Part shown: positions 20,971 to 32,655 of the stretch, one piece after another
Layout of the letters: every line of letters starts with the position of its first letter
Position numbering within the stretch: position 1 is the first letter of the stretch
Translations under genes and position numbers: made by a program
The notes under the pieces: model-generated
What the model was told of the DNA's origin: nothing
The model's database searches: none
The model's input: the letters and a program-made list of their open reading frames with translations, nothing else
Source: Escallonia rubra
Taxonomy: Eukaryota; Streptophyta; Magnoliopsida; Escalloniales; Escalloniaceae
Assembly (NCBI GenBank): GCA_033065855.1
Contig: JAVXUO010002835.1
Span: forward strand, 62,001-126,000
Direction of reading: 5' to 3'
Length of the DNA stretch: 64,000 nt

Positions 20971-22241
20971 GGGATATTTGGACGAGATAATAAATGGAAA
21001 TCCTGCTCATTCTCAAGAGATTTTCCAGATGCCCAAACAAGCGTTTTTGAATATTTGTAACCACTTTCGCACTCAAGGGTGACTAAAGGATAGTCGTTAT
21101 GTTTCCATACGAGAGAAGATGACAATGTTCTTGGTAATTTTGAGCCATAACACAAGAACCTGTTTTGTCAAAAGAACATTCAACCATTCAACACATACCG
21201 TGCATAGATATTTTCACGAGGTGTTATCGGCGATGCTAAAATTTTCAAAGGAAATGATTGTTCCTACCATATATAATCTTAATGCCAATCAGATTCAGCA
21301 CCATCGTCGACTCAGACACGTGTTTCAGGTACAAATACAAAGTTAGATTTTGTTATAGTTTTCAATGTTATATTTTCTTATGTGAGCACGTAAATACTTA
21401 TAGATGTAATTTAGTATCCACTTGTAACTTATGTGGTTATATTTTTTTTTTTTATTAAGGTGCAGTGGGTGCATTAGACGGTACACTTATTCATGATGTC
21501 GTACCTCCTGATCAGCAAGTACTATATAGAGGAAGAGGAAGGGGTGAATCTTACCAAAATGTTCTAGCCGTATGCGACTTTAATATGGTTTTCACTTTTA
21601 TATGGGCTGGTTGGGAAGGAGTGGCACACGACTCAAGGGTGTTAACAGAAACTATGCGGGAACCTACTAATCATTTTCCATTTCCGCCCCCAAGTATTGA
21701 AATATGGTGCCTTATATGGTATTGAGATTCATTTTAAAACAATTACTAAATTGTTGAAATAAATAAATTTATTGCAGATAAGTACTATTTATGTGACGTT
21801 GCATATACACATACTCGTAGATTTATGGCACCTTATCGCAATGTGCGTTATTGGTTGACAGACTTTGCACATGGTCATCGTGCAAGAACAAAGGAGGAAT
21901 GATTTAACCATGCACGTGCTAGATTGAGAAATGTCATTGAGCGTTCATTTGGAGTCCTTAAGGCTTGTTTCCCAATATTGAAGAAGATGCCACCGTATCC
22001 TTTTCAAGTACAAAGGAATATTGTTATTACTTGTGCAACGGTACATAATTTTCTTCGAAAGACGATTATCCAAATTCTCTTTTTGAGCGATTTGACAATG
22101 GGGATATTCTTAAAAATATATACGGCTTAGCACGACGAAAATGCAGTAGATATGGGAGCGGAAGCACGACGAGCTGATCAAAACTTTATGGTGAACTTAC
22201 GGGAGCAGATCGCAACTCAATTGTTTAATTTGAGGTTGTAG
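20971..22241 (+). pseudogene. PIF/Harbinger DDE transposase (decayed)
   Basis: Three exons can be inferred, 20971-21328, 21460-21693 and 21778-about 22241, joined by GT..AG introns of about 131 and 84 bases. The N-terminal helical part reads NPAHSQEIFQMPKQAFLNIC. The nuclease core keeps the three expected acidic residues: D in GALDGTLIHD, D in GWEGVAHDSRVL, and E in RNVIERSFGVLK. The C-terminus reads MVNLREQIATQLFNLRL. Two in-frame TGA stops lie at 21080-21082 and 21900-21902, and the 5' part seems to sit in another frame before 20971. The catalytic triad survives although the gene is broken. A second reading frame near the C-terminus (22080-22180) suggests at least one further frameshift. 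Confidence 0.8.
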
Positions 22242-22837
22242 TTCATATATGTGATAATGTGACTTTTGACTATCTACATTATTGTTAATTCTTATCGTGT
22301 GACTGATTTGAATATTCTTTTATGTTTTAATGTTATGCACACAAAATTGGATTTGAAGTATCCATTATTGATATAATAATACATGAGATTTGTAATAATA
22401 TAACGAGGTTGATAAAGTTTCAAAAAGCATAGCAAAAGGGTATTAGTGTCAAAATAAACCGCTTTAAGATTTTTGTTGTTGTTTTTTTTTTTTGTCAAAC
22501 AGAATAAACTACTTCAGCACTTAAACTTCAGTCAAGACCAATTTGTTTTCAGTGCTTAAAATTTAGTAGCTTAAAATTTTCAGTTCTACAAATTCAGCAC
22601 TTAAGTTTTCGGTACTTAAATTTCAATTTTATCAAACACACCCTTACTTCAAACATGATCATTTAAGCATGATAAAATTATTTGGCACATTCTTTAACAG
22701 CTTAACATAGTAATTTAACAAGGTGTCCGAGCTCTAGTTATGTCAAGATCTTGAGTTCGATTCTTCCCGCTTGCATCTTTGGTTCCTCTTTTTCATAGTT
22801 CAATTTAGACTCTGTATATTTGTGCACATGGTGGTAG

Positions 22838-23697
22838 TATGGATGGCAATGGGGCGGGTCGGATGCGGGTTTCATTATATCCGCACCTGCCCCGCTACAC
22901 CAAACATATGACTTCGCCCCGCCATCAGGTTTGGAAATGATGATACCATCCCCGATCCTATGGGCTTTCAGGTAATCCGACCCCGACCCGATGCCTTCTG
23001 GGCATCTACAAGGCCATGAAAGTATGCCCTACGCATCCTATTGCAACTGCACGCAGAAGAAGAAAGCTCAATCGCGTTATGCCCAATCCAAAGGAAAGGA
23101 GAAGAGGTAATGGAATTTACAGAAAGGAAAGAAAGAATTAAACATTAGACTATACTGGGGCATGTCAACCAGTCCAAAGTAACTAACCATTCTTATCTAT
23201 ATAATCATAATTTACATGAAATATAGGGTTTTGGACCTTTTGTTGGAAGAACATGAAAACGACGCCTTGTGTGCACAACATCTCTAGTGGACGTAAGTTA
23301 GGTGGATGCATGTACCAGAGCAAAACAATGGATCTTTTGTTAAATTGCACACAGAAATGGGAGAGAGAAAGATAATACAGTAGCCAAGGACGTGGATGGG
23401 GTTGCGGCGGCTAATGGAGAAAAAGAGAAAATAGGGAGAAAGAAGAAAGGATAGGGTTTGAGTTTATATACAAGAAGAGATGGATGGTGGAGATTAAATC
23501 TTGACTAGGAGTTAATGTGCAGCTGGTCGGGTCGGGTCGCGGATACACTTGAAACCATACCCGCCTCGTATTCGCTGCGGGTTATGAAAAACAAAACCAA
23601 ACCCGCCCCATGACCCGGTCGTAGTAAGAAAAATCCGCTCCTAAAGGACCGGGGCCGGGCGGATATCCACCGGGTGTGAGTTCAATTGCCATCTCTA
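22838..23697. mobile_element. Non-autonomous hAT-type element
   Basis: 860 bp. The left end is TATGGATGGCAATGGGGCGG and the right end read from the minus strand is TAGAGATGGCAATTGAACTC. The flanking duplication is GGTGGTAG (22830-22837) and GGTGATAG (23698-23705), one mismatch in 8. It has CCCGCCCC/GGGCGGG subterminal strings like the elements at 6645 and 48477. No coding frame of note. Confidence 0.82.
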
Positions 23698-23705
23698 GGT
23701 GATAG

Positions 23706-25143
23706 CGCACCTTGATATTTTTTCTTCACGTGCAATCATGAGTTTATACGTAAATGATAGTTTAACATTGTTGGGTTCATTCTCTCACAGTTTAAACTTC
23801 TAGAGCAAATAATAACTTAACGAGAACCTGTTTCTTTCTTTATTTTTATTTTTTCTTTTTTACAAAAATTGAGAGCTTGTTGAGGAACACCTAACCGAAA
23901 CATTGCAACAGTCAAGATTAAAGTACATAGAAACCAGCTTCTAGTCCTTTGACTTGATAGCCTTTCTTCGGAGGGAGCGGAGTAAGACTATGACAATTAA
24001 GATATTAGGGATCCAGTTTCAACGGGGCTAAATTATAAATAATGAAAAGTAAAATGTTTAATTAGACCTCAAGACAGCCTTATTAGGAGAAGTATTCTGC
24101 TCCTTAGCCCACCGACACACACCCTCAAAGCAGTCACAAATAAAGCGGAGACAGATGAGAAAAAATATATCCAACTTTCTTTTTTTTAATAAAGAGTAGC
24201 AAGCAAAACAGTTTGGACATAGTACACGACTCAAAGCAATGACACGCGTCTCACTAATAACATGTCTAATACTCGTTTGTCAACTTTTCATATCTTTTTT
24301 TTTATATATTTTGCCAGCTAGTACGTAGTTGCACGAAAGTACAAAAACTTGTTTAAAATGATTATTTTTCTTGCAACTAAATTAAAGGCTGTACAATTAG
24401 CGGCAATATACGGCGTGAGTGGCCTGGTCTATCACAGGCTGATCTAGCTTATAGTGCTGATTAATTGTTTCGGCCAAAAAGCATATAAAGGAGATGCTAT
24501 TAGGAGATACTTGATGTAAATTCTTGGGTGCGCAATTTTTTAAGTAGACATGTATAACTGACTTTTTAGTTACTGACGACGGACTTGTGGTCCACACATG
24601 GCAGTGATTAGTGTAAGTAATTAATAAGAAAACACAGCGTTGATCAAGTTTTTGATAGAAACATAGATTAATTCTGGCTAATGTAACGTGAAGCACTCGA
24701 AAGTCCTGTTCCTTGAATATAAGGCAAGGGTGGTTGCTTTTTCTTGCTAATTAGTTTATGGAAAGAAAGGGACGCAGCACGAATAATCCCGTCCGTGTCG
24801 TAGATAAGGACGGTGCTGTCTCTCTCGCTAGTCAATAAACTAAAAGTTGCTTACCGTCGTTTAAGGAAGTGTTTCTTATAAGCTAAGCAGTGTTTAGGTA
24901 TCCATGTGGGGGAGGCTTAAGTGTTCTAAAAACAAGGGTTCCCCTCGCTATGATGTACCTGGCCGTCTATGAGTGTCTTTTTATTTCTTGGGAAAAAGAA
25001 ATGAAAATAAATGGATGAGAAAAGGGATAAGGTTGGTTGCTTTGTCCTGTCTCAGTTAATTGAGTTGGACGGCTGCATTGTTTTTGTTAAATCTGTAAAG
25101 AAAGACAGGAAAAGAGAGAGAGAGATGGGTGGGGGTGTGGACA
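23706..25143. other. Upstream region of F-box gene 2, no gene recognised
   Basis: AT-rich sequence with short frames only. From about 24720 it shows repeated GGTTGCTTT or GGGTGGTTGC words that also occur in repeat units A-C and near 11220, which suggests the upstream regions share ancestry. Nothing else was supported. Confidence 0.4.
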
Positions 25144-25273
25144 GTTGCTTTGTTTGTCGTAGTTAGAAGTAGTAAAAAAGGTTGGACTTGGGTGTGGGGG
25201 TCTGGAGGGTTGCTTTGTTTATCATAGTTAGAAGTAGTAAAAAAAAGGTTGGACTTGGTGTACTGTTGAAGGG
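25144..25273. repeat. Tandem duplication, 2 x about 65 bp, upstream of F-box gene 2
   Basis: GTTGCTTTGTTTGTCGTAG followed by TTAGAAGTAGTAAAAAAGG starts at 25144, and GTTGCTTTGTTTATCATAG with the same continuation starts at 25209. The pair ends about 20 bases before the TATA-like box, so it may duplicate promoter elements. Confidence 0.8.
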
Positions 25274-25294
25274 TGGTTACTTTTGCATCATTCC

Positions 25295-25301
25295 TATATA
25301 A
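25295..25301 (+). promoter_or_regulatory. TATA-like box of F-box gene 2
   Basis: TATATAA in the context TTCCTATATAACTAGC lies about 130 bases before the ATG at 25428. The expected 5' UTR would be about 100 bases with no upstream ATG in a strong context. Confidence 0.55.
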
Positions 25302-25427
25302 CTAGCACACTTCCGCCACTTGAAATGAATCATCCCTACACTTCTTGAGTAAACTTTGCAGTTTTAGAGTGTTATTTCAGTGCGTTTCCTTCTCAATTTG
25401 CTTGATTTCCAGTGAGTTTCAAACGCC

Positions 25428-26567
25428 ATGACGACCCAAATTGTTGAGAGTTGCAAAAGAGCAGTGTCTAGTGATACAATCTTATCATTCAAGCACCTCC
25501 CGGTAGAACTCTTGATTGAGATTCTGCTCAAGTTACCGGTGAAATCCCTGATCAAACTCACCTGTGTCTGTAAAACGTGGTATTCTGTTGTCAATGACTC
25601 CCATTTCATCACCACCCACCTCAACCAATCCACTTTGAACGGCGATAATCATCTTGTTCATCTGCCAACAAGTCCCTCAGGGAAGAGATGGTGCTCCATG
25701 CTCTCCATGGACACATTGGATGGGCTCTCGATCCATGAGATCCCATTCAACCCCGAGTTTGATACTTTTAGAATTGCTGGTTCTCGTAATGGTTTGTTAT
25801 GTTTGACTGATTACAGGTTCCAGCACTATGGCCACACCCTGTACCTGTGGAACCCTTCCACTCAGAAAGTCAACATCCTTCGCGATTCCTGTTTTTCTCG
25901 AAAACCCGACACGTTTGTTGTTCTTGGATTCGGGTTTCATCACCAGGCAAATGATTACAAGGTTGTTAGAATTTTGTACGATTTTAATCTCTACTTCAAC
26001 GGTGGGAAAGGGCCCGAGGCTGAGGTTTTCACGCTTAGTACTAATTCTTGGAGAAAAATTGAAGCTGATGGCATCGATTTCCCCGATGAACAATCAATGA
26101 GTGTGTTTGTTAATGGAGCTGTTCACGGGAAAGCTTCGAGGGGAAGTCCCGAACGAATCATGTCATTCAACTTTGCCGACGAGAAATTCGGAGAGATTAT
26201 GCTGCCACGTCGAGAAAGTGACATGGAAAGAGCGACTGTTAAGGAATCAATTGGGGTGTTTAAGGAGTTACTTGCTCTGTTCCGTTGGTACGGGGAGAGC
26301 AAGAATTGTCAGGTCTGGGTGATGAGAGAGTACGGCGTGGCGGATTCTTGGACTAAACAGTTCTCGATCGACGTGCGTGAAAGGATTTTCCAACCTTTGT
26401 GCTTCAACAGGAATGATGAAGTTTTAGTACAAGAGGGGGATGATGGAAGAAGGCTGGCTTTGTATGATCTCAAAAGCCAAGAACTGAAAACTGTATGCTT
26501 GGAGAATCGGTACACGAACATGGTCACTCATGTGGAAAGCTTGGTTTCACCCCTTGGGTGGAAGTAA
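25428..26567 (+). CDS. F-box protein with F-box-associated (FBA) domain, copy 2
   Basis: Single-exon gene of 379 residues, paralogue of the gene at 482. The F-box is at about residues 23-65 (HLPVELLIEILLKLPVKSLI, then VCKTWYSVVND). The FBA region (about 110-350) has FRIAGSRNGLLCLTDYRFQH, DTFVVLGFGF and DYKVVRILYDFNLYFNGG, nearly the same as copy 1. Family knowledge says such proteins are substrate receptors of SCF E3 ubiquitin ligases; the target is unknown. Compared with copy 1 it has about 20 additional residues before the F-box and ends at SLVSPLGWK. The reading frame is undamaged, with a TATA-like box upstream, so it is probably expressed. Its last codons and downstream flank are duplicated at 43988-46990. 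Confidence 0.9.
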   Translation: MTTQIVESCKRAVSSDTILSFKHLPVELLIEILLKLPVKSLIKLTCVCKTWYSVVNDSHFITTHLNQSTLNGDNHLVHLPTSPSGKRWCSMLSMDTLDGLSIHEIPFNPEFDTFRIAGSRNGLLCLTDYRFQHYGHTLYLWNPSTQKVNILRDSCFSRKPDTFVVLGFGFHHQANDYKVVRILYDFNLYFNGGKGPEAEVFTLSTNSWRKIEADGIDFPDEQSMSVFVNGAVHGKASRGSPERIMSFNFADEKFGEIMLPRRESDMERATVKESIGVFKELLALFRWYGESKNCQVWVMREYGVADSWTKQFSIDVRERIFQPLCFNRNDEVLVQEGDDGRRLALYDLKSQELKTVCLENRYTNMVTHVESLVSPLGWK

Positions 26568-28089
26568 CCATTTTGGGCGGTGAGTGGCATACTGGCTCAA
26601 AACTTAAAAGAACAGAGAAAGCGGTAAAACCAACTTTTTTAGTTTCCCTTCTCAGATGTCTGTTTTGTCTCTTGCCTATAATGAACAAGTTCTTTTATCC
26701 TTTACCAGAAGAAAAGGCTTTAGAAGATGCATATTTTGTGGCATCTGGATGTAACATTCCTTTCTTGTAAATAGGTGCTAATGTGTTGGCAAATCTGGAG
26801 TGTTACTTTGATAATATCAAGATATCGCAGTTGAAGATTATGAGTTTGCTCCTTTGATTACTTCTAATGAACAAGTTCTCAAATTGTGAAGGACAAAAGG
26901 AAGAGAGGTTTCACGGAATACTTTAAGATAGTGTATTGTATGTGTATGGTCCTGGTTGAGCTACTTCTGGATAACTGACATTCTTATACATGACTAATGA
27001 TTGAGGTATAAATTCAACAAATAGTTGCTGTGAATGAATGGCTGAAGATAGGGTCAACAAATAGTTGCTGTGATCAAGTTGTTGGTTGTGCTTATCATAG
27101 TGCTGCTTGTTTGTACCAAGATTGTTGCCAGCTACTTAGTAGGATCAGTTCTTATCTTCCCCTTTCACTTTCGGAATGACGTACTGTAGAGAGTATATTG
27201 GTACAAGTAGGGCTGGTATGCTTATTGCTTCCAAGCATATGATATGGATAGTTTGAAGACTCGGCTGATAAACACATTACGACCTCCTAGGCTAATTTGG
27301 AGAATCTTATGACTAGTGGGATGTGCATGGTTTCAGATAATTAGTCATGATTATTTAAGACCGTTAATTTAGAGAAGGTCAAGGTGACCGGAGAAGCATG
27401 GAGAAATGATATTTCAATATATGTTAAACGGTTCCAGATGATCAGGATTAATAAAAGTACCAGACCACCCAATACTTTTTAATTGAGCATGACTCTTTTT
27501 AAAGTATTTGCCTAGCAAATTGCTTGCCGATCTAGTTTATGGTTAAAGTTGGATGGACTAGAGGGAGCTCGTGAATGGATCTGTAATGGGAGACAACCGG
27601 TGATTAGTCTGAGAGGAGAGCTATGGATAAGGAATGATCCCTGAGAGTAGGTGTATCGGATCAGAGGTCCGATCCGAATAGAAGTAGTAATAGCTATAGT
27701 ATAGTCCCCATGTAACAAGTGTCACGCTAAGAGAGAAGGCGTATTTCTTCTCATATTGAATGAAACATATCAAACCTCTCCCTCTTTGGAAATCTAGTAA
27801 TGGAGTAAATATCCACCCTTTTAATCTTCCCTAAGTAATGGTAAATTGCGAAAAAAACCCATAAGGTTTACTACTTTTGACAATTAAAGCCTGACATTTT
27901 ATTTTGAGCATTTAAAACTATGACATCATAGTCATTTGTAATTGAATCCAAAATTGAACTGACCTTGAAATATTTGAACGTAAATTAACTTGCGCAATGT
28001 ACATGATACAATTGATGCCGTAATAAAGTAAAACAATATCAAAATCGAAGCCCAACAACATGTCACTGTTTTATTGGCTCTTTAAAATC
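26568..28089. other. 3' flank of F-box gene 2; left part of a segmental duplication
   Basis: Downstream sequence that aligns by eye with 44570-45895. Examples are AACCATTTTGGGC, TTTCACGGAATACTT, CCCTGGTTGAGCTACTTCTGG and CTCCCTCTTTGGAAATCTA at matching order. It includes the likely 3' UTR. The short frame overlapping the gene end (26495-26770) is not conserved. Confidence 0.6.
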
Positions 28090-28092
28090 TTA

Positions 28093-29475
28093 GGGTCTGT
28101 TTGGTATGGCTTTCAGTTTTCAGTTTTTTTTCTAAAAAAAAGAGAAGAGTTCTGGTTTTTTTTTTTACCAGTTTAAAAAACTGGTGGCTGTTTGACAGAG
28201 TTTTTTTTTTCAAAAAACAGAAAAGAGCAAGCGTTTGACAGGACAACTCTTTGGGTTTATTTTTTTTAATATACATTTTTATATAATTGAACATTATTAA
28301 AGGTAATTAAGCAACCATATTACAATGTCTTACAAATAATCAATGAATAACAACCAACATTATTAAACATAATTAAACCAACATTAGCTCATTTTAATCC
28401 TAAGCAAGTGTAGATTGACCACCGGCGTCAAGACACACCACCGCACAACAACCATTTGCCGATGTAATTAAACATAATTAATATATGTCCATCACCGCCG
28501 GCAACTCGCAACACCCACCACCGCACAACAACCTACGGCAACCCACAAATTTGTCCGCCACCTAGAGCACCACAGCACGAATCAAATCTGTCCATCACGC
28601 CAACCCACCACCGCCGGCCACGAAGGCAACCATTTGCCGATGTAAATCCATCACAACCACAACAACCTACACCCACGAGACCCATCCCCAACCTACGGCA
28701 ACCCATGAGACCCATCCCCAACCTACGGCAACCCATTTGTCGATTCCCATGTATTGGGCGCAACCATCTCCAACGGTTATGTTCATCTTGGGACCGAAGA
28801 GTGGCCGGTGGAGGCGATGGAGGCGGTGGGCTGCTGGGTCAGTTGGTGAACGGTGCGGCGCTGCAAGATTGTGACGGCGGCGGCACAAATAAAGGAGATG
28901 GCGACGGCGGCGCTGCAAGATGGATGCGCTACAAGATCGTGGCGGTGACCGGTGGCCGGTGGAGGCGATGGAGGCGTTGGCCGTTGGAGGCGATGGAGGC
29001 ATTGTGGCCGGTCGAGCAAGGTGAAAGAGATGGAAATGAACAAGCAGTTTTTTTGGGTTTAATACCAGCAAGTAATAACAAGCATTTTCTGTTGCTGCCT
29101 TGGCTTGAACCCTCAACCTCATTAAATGGGTTCCTCAGGCCCGGTGAAATCTGAAAAAAAAAGGAAGAGGAAAGAGCTTTTTGCTCTTTTTAGAAACAGC
29201 CCCTCTTTTAAAAGAGCTGGGCCTTTTTTGAAAAGGCAAAGCCATACCAAACACCCCAGTTTCTTGCTCTTTTCCAAAAAACAAAAAAACAGGCCTAAAA
29301 AGAGCTAAAAAAAAAGAGTGTCAAACGGCCCCTTAGAAACGGCCCCTCTTTTAAAAGAGCTGGGTCTTTTTTGAAAAGGCAAAGCCATACCAAACACCCC
29401 AGTTTCTTGCTCTTTTCCAAAAAACAAAAAAACAGGCCTAAAAAGAGCTAAAAAAAAAGAGTGTCAAACGGCCCC
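28093..29475. mobile_element. Non-autonomous PIF/Harbinger-type element
   Basis: 1383 bp. The left end is GGGTCTGTTTGGTATGGCTT and the right end read from the minus strand is GGGGCCGTTTGACACTC. TTA flanks both sides (28090-28092 and 29476-29478). The paralogous flank at 45893-45915 lacks the insert. A GC-rich centre (28640-29000) gives overlapping open frames on both strands, with no recognised protein. The last 286 bases are a tandem duplication of the element end, listed separately. Confidence 0.82.
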
Positions 29476-29476
29476 T
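29191..29476. repeat. Tandem duplication of a Harbinger-type element end, 2 x 143 bp
   Basis: 29191-29333 and 29334-29476 are nearly identical (a few differences, for example AAACAGCCCC and AAACGGCCCC). Each contains one complete terminal repeat ending CAAACGGCCCCTTA. The element thus has two consecutive right ends. Confidence 0.88.
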
Positions 29477-29919
29477 TAGTCGCTTTATTATTATTTTTCT
29501 TCTTCATTTTTCACCAAATTCCAACCATCCCACTAAACCACTGCCTCCAACCACAAACCACTGCAGCGCCGCCTCCAACTCTCATAATCAATTGAACATC
29601 GGTTGCTTCTCCTTTTTGTCCCGACAATCTCCAAGTATCAAGCCCACCACCAAGACCATACTCATCACCACCGTGTTACTTAGCACAAATATCACCACTG
29701 CCACAACCATACTCACCATTGCCCTCATGAATTATTGAACCCAAAACGTTTTGGCTAAAATACATGTTGTTGTAGCAAAACGGTTAAATATATCAATAAT
29801 GCTTATTTCAGTCACAAAGTGAGATAAAAAAAATTGCGAATTTCACTCCAAAAGGAGTGGATACAAAGTTGTCCCTTGAAGTTTACTAAATCACTAAATT
29901 TACACTGTTCAGAATCTTA

Positions 29920-31083
29920 GGATCTGTTTGGTATGACTTTCAGTTTTCAGTTTTTTTTCTAAAAAAAAAGATAAGAGTTCTGGTTTTTTTTTTTACCAGT
30001 TTAAAAAACTGGTGGCTGTTTGACAGAGATTATTTTTTCAAAAAACAGAAAAGAGCAAGCGTTTGACAGGACAACTCTTTGAGTTTTTTTTTAATATTCA
30101 TTTTTACATAATTAAACATTATTAAAGGTAATTATGCAATTGTATTACAATGTCTTTCAAATAATTAAACATAATTTTCCAACATTACAATGAATAACAA
30201 CCAACATTATTAAACATAATTAAACCAACGCTCATTTTAATCCTAAACAAGTGTAGATTAACCACCGGCGGACCACCACCAGATCGGCACTGCCACACTA
30301 CCACCAAAGCTGCTGTACCCACGGATTCGTCCCATCACCATTGGTCTGATCGCCACACCGCCGGCACCCAGATCGGGCCACCGTTGTTCGTCTTCAACGG
30401 ACATCACAGCCGGCGATACAAACCCACGGCAATTACTCCCTACCGGCAATACCCGTCGGCATCACCCATCAGCAACACCGCCGGCAACCCGCAACAACTA
30501 CCACCGCACAACAACCTACGGCAACCCACAGATCTGTCCATCACCGCCGGCAACTCGCAACACCCACCACAACCACATGAACCTACGGTAACCCACGAGA
30601 CCCATCTCCAATGGCAGATCGGTAGAGGCCGCCAGTTTCGGATGGTACCGATTCCCAGGAATTGGGCGCAACCATCTCCAATGGTTGTGTTCATCTTGGA
30701 CTGAAGAGTGGCCGGTGGAGGCGGTGACCGCTGGCCGGTGGAGGCGGTGACGGCCACAGGCTGTGGAGTCAGGCGACGGGCTGTGGAGTCTGTGGTGATG
30801 AAAGAAGTGAAGAAGGGTTTTATACCCAGAGCAAAAAAAATGGAAAGATGCTGCTAGTGAGGCTCGAAGCCTTAACCTCATTTAACCAACCCCTCAGCCC
30901 GCGTGAAAAAGAGCAAAAAAAAAAAGAGCTCTGAGCTCTTTTCAGAAATGGGCAAGCATTTAAAAACTCTTGGGCTTTTTTTAAAAAGAGAACCCAACCA
31001 AACACCCCACTTTTATGAACTTTTGCAAAAAAAAGAGAAGTGGGCCAAAAAAAGAGCAAAAAAAATCTGAGTCAAACGGCCCC
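29920..31083. mobile_element. Second non-autonomous PIF/Harbinger-type element of the same family
   Basis: 1164 bp. The left end is GGATCTGTTTGGTATGACTT and the right end from the minus strand is GGGGCCGTTTGACTCAG. TTA flanks it (29917-29919 and 31084-31086). The first 150 bases closely match the element at 28093, including the shared words TTCAGTTTTCAG and AAGCGTTTGACAGGACAACTC. The duplicated flank near 46500 lacks it. The GC-rich interior (30270-30760) has shadow frames only. Confidence 0.82.
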
Positions 31084-31309
31084 TTAGTGTCGTGGAACAA
31101 TTTTGAAAAAAAAAAAAATTAGAACACATTTACATCCTCGCATGGAAATATACCTTGCGTGAAACTACAGAGTGTAATAGTTGCTCAAAGTAAAGCAACA
31201 AACACTTTGAGATATTATTTTCAGTATTTATTCAAAAAGGACAGGAAAATAGTGCCTTACTTGCTACTCCGTATTAAGTAACAAGTAAAGCCAAAAATAC
31301 TTCTGTAGC

Positions 31310-32647
31310 CAGGGGCGGAGGGAATGGAGGGCACAGGTGGGTCGGTGCCCACGTGCTTCTTGATAAATTTTTTACTCTATATGGTATATTTTATTCTTAA
31401 TAAGAAAAATGTCCACCTAAAATTTTTAAAAATGTTTAAAAGAGATATATTTTTAGTCACTTTATATGTTAAACTATATGAAAATTCTATAAATAGTTAA
31501 AAACAAAAGTCTTTTTAGCCATTAGAAATGCTAAATTTACTAAATAAAAAAAGTTCTACGCTTAAAGTCAACACAAAAAAATCCCTTATTTTCTATTGTT
31601 TTCAAAGTCTCCCTATTTCCAAAGCCTGAAAGCCACATAATGGAGAGAAAAAACAAAGCACACTGTCTTCTTAGTCCCTACACTGGCCTTTCGCCCTCAA
31701 CGCCACGGCCCACTACCTCCACCCGTAGGTCCACCTCCGACGACTGAGACATAGTTGCATAGACGGTAGATTCAATCACGCAGAGTGGTTGAAGTTGTGA
31801 TATATTACTCAAATCATCGATTCATATATTCATCTAGCTTTGTTGATTCATCGTGGTGTATTTGCAGTGACGCTCTTCTCATATTTTCTTTCCCAAATTA
31901 TCAGTCTCTCGCCTAATTTTCTCCACGACAATTCCTTTAGCTTAAAAATCATGAAGAACCCTTTTTTTTCTCCAAATATAAAGCAACCATTCTTCCATTG
32001 ATTATTGGATTTGCTCCACCGCCTCCATGCAAAGTCGCAAACGCTAATCTTCCACTTTAAAAAACAAGGTAAGATCTAGACTTCCGGTGTTTATTCTTAG
32101 AATTTCTAATTCCTTAAACTTGAACCGTTTTCTTTTTGTTTCAAATTAGAATTTGATAATTGAATTTTGGAACTTACAAGTTCCAATTGGGAATTGAGGC
32201 TGCTAGTGGGATTCTTACTGTCAGATTGAGATTTTGGATTTTCATTTTCAGATTGCAATTGCTACTCGTGGGTGGTAAGTGTATAGGTTTCAGATTGAGG
32301 TTTGTTTGGATTTTTTTTTTTATTTTGGATTGAAAAATTGACAATTGCTGCTTGTGATTACAATTAGGAAGTATGAATTCGACATTTGGGAGAATTTAGT
32401 ACTGAATTTGGCAATTGGAGTTTAAGAATTTGGAGCTTTCATGAACAAGTTGAATATACTATCCATCTGACGAATTAGGAAGTTTGAATTGTCGAATTGG
32501 AGTTCTTGTTTCTTGCCCCTTTGGCTCACGTTCATAAGTTTGTTAGGTTTAATTCATTGATGAAGATATTTTAAGCAAAAAAAATATATATATATGTATT
32601 TGGCTATTAAGTACCCACCTTGAACTAAGTTTCTGACTTCGCCACTA
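31310..32647. mobile_element. CAGGGGCGGA-type non-autonomous element
   Basis: 1338 bp. The left end is CAGGGGCGGAGGGAATGG and the right end from the minus strand is TAGTGGCGAAGTCAGAAAC. The flanks TCTGTAGC (31302-31309) and TGTGTAGC (32648-32655) form an 8-bp duplication with one mismatch. The paralogous region shows the empty site CTTCTGCAGCTAAGTAGTC near 46760. No coding sequence was recognised. Confidence 0.8.
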
Positions 32648-32655
32648 TGTGTAGC

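Larger units (their letters stand above)
15921..22643 (+). mobile_element. Decayed autonomous-type PIF/Harbinger element
   Basis: 6723 bp including a nested 2.1-kb element. The terminal repeats are TAGTGTGTTTGATAA at the left and GGGTGTGTTTGATAA at the right (minus-strand reading). The trinucleotide TTA flanks both ends (15918-15920 and 22644-22646), as expected for this superfamily. Subterminal sequence is rich in CACTTAAAATT-type words at both ends. It carries the two genes of the superfamily on one strand: a SANT/Myb-like accessory gene and a DDE transposase, both degenerate. The element at 17541-19624 interrupts it upstream of the accessory gene. Confidence 0.88.

Noticed and set aside
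22715-22785. tRNA- or SINE-like sequence with GAGTTCGATTCTTCC (box B-like)
   Set aside because: No convincing box A, no A-tail and no target duplication could be located.
28667-29154. Overlapping 149- to 151-codon frames on both strands
   Set aside because: GC-rich interior of a non-autonomous Harbinger-type element; both strands open, no domain.
30840-30905. tRNA-like GGCTTCGAGCC on the minus strand
   Set aside because: Lies within a Harbinger-type element; no cloverleaf or box A spacing.
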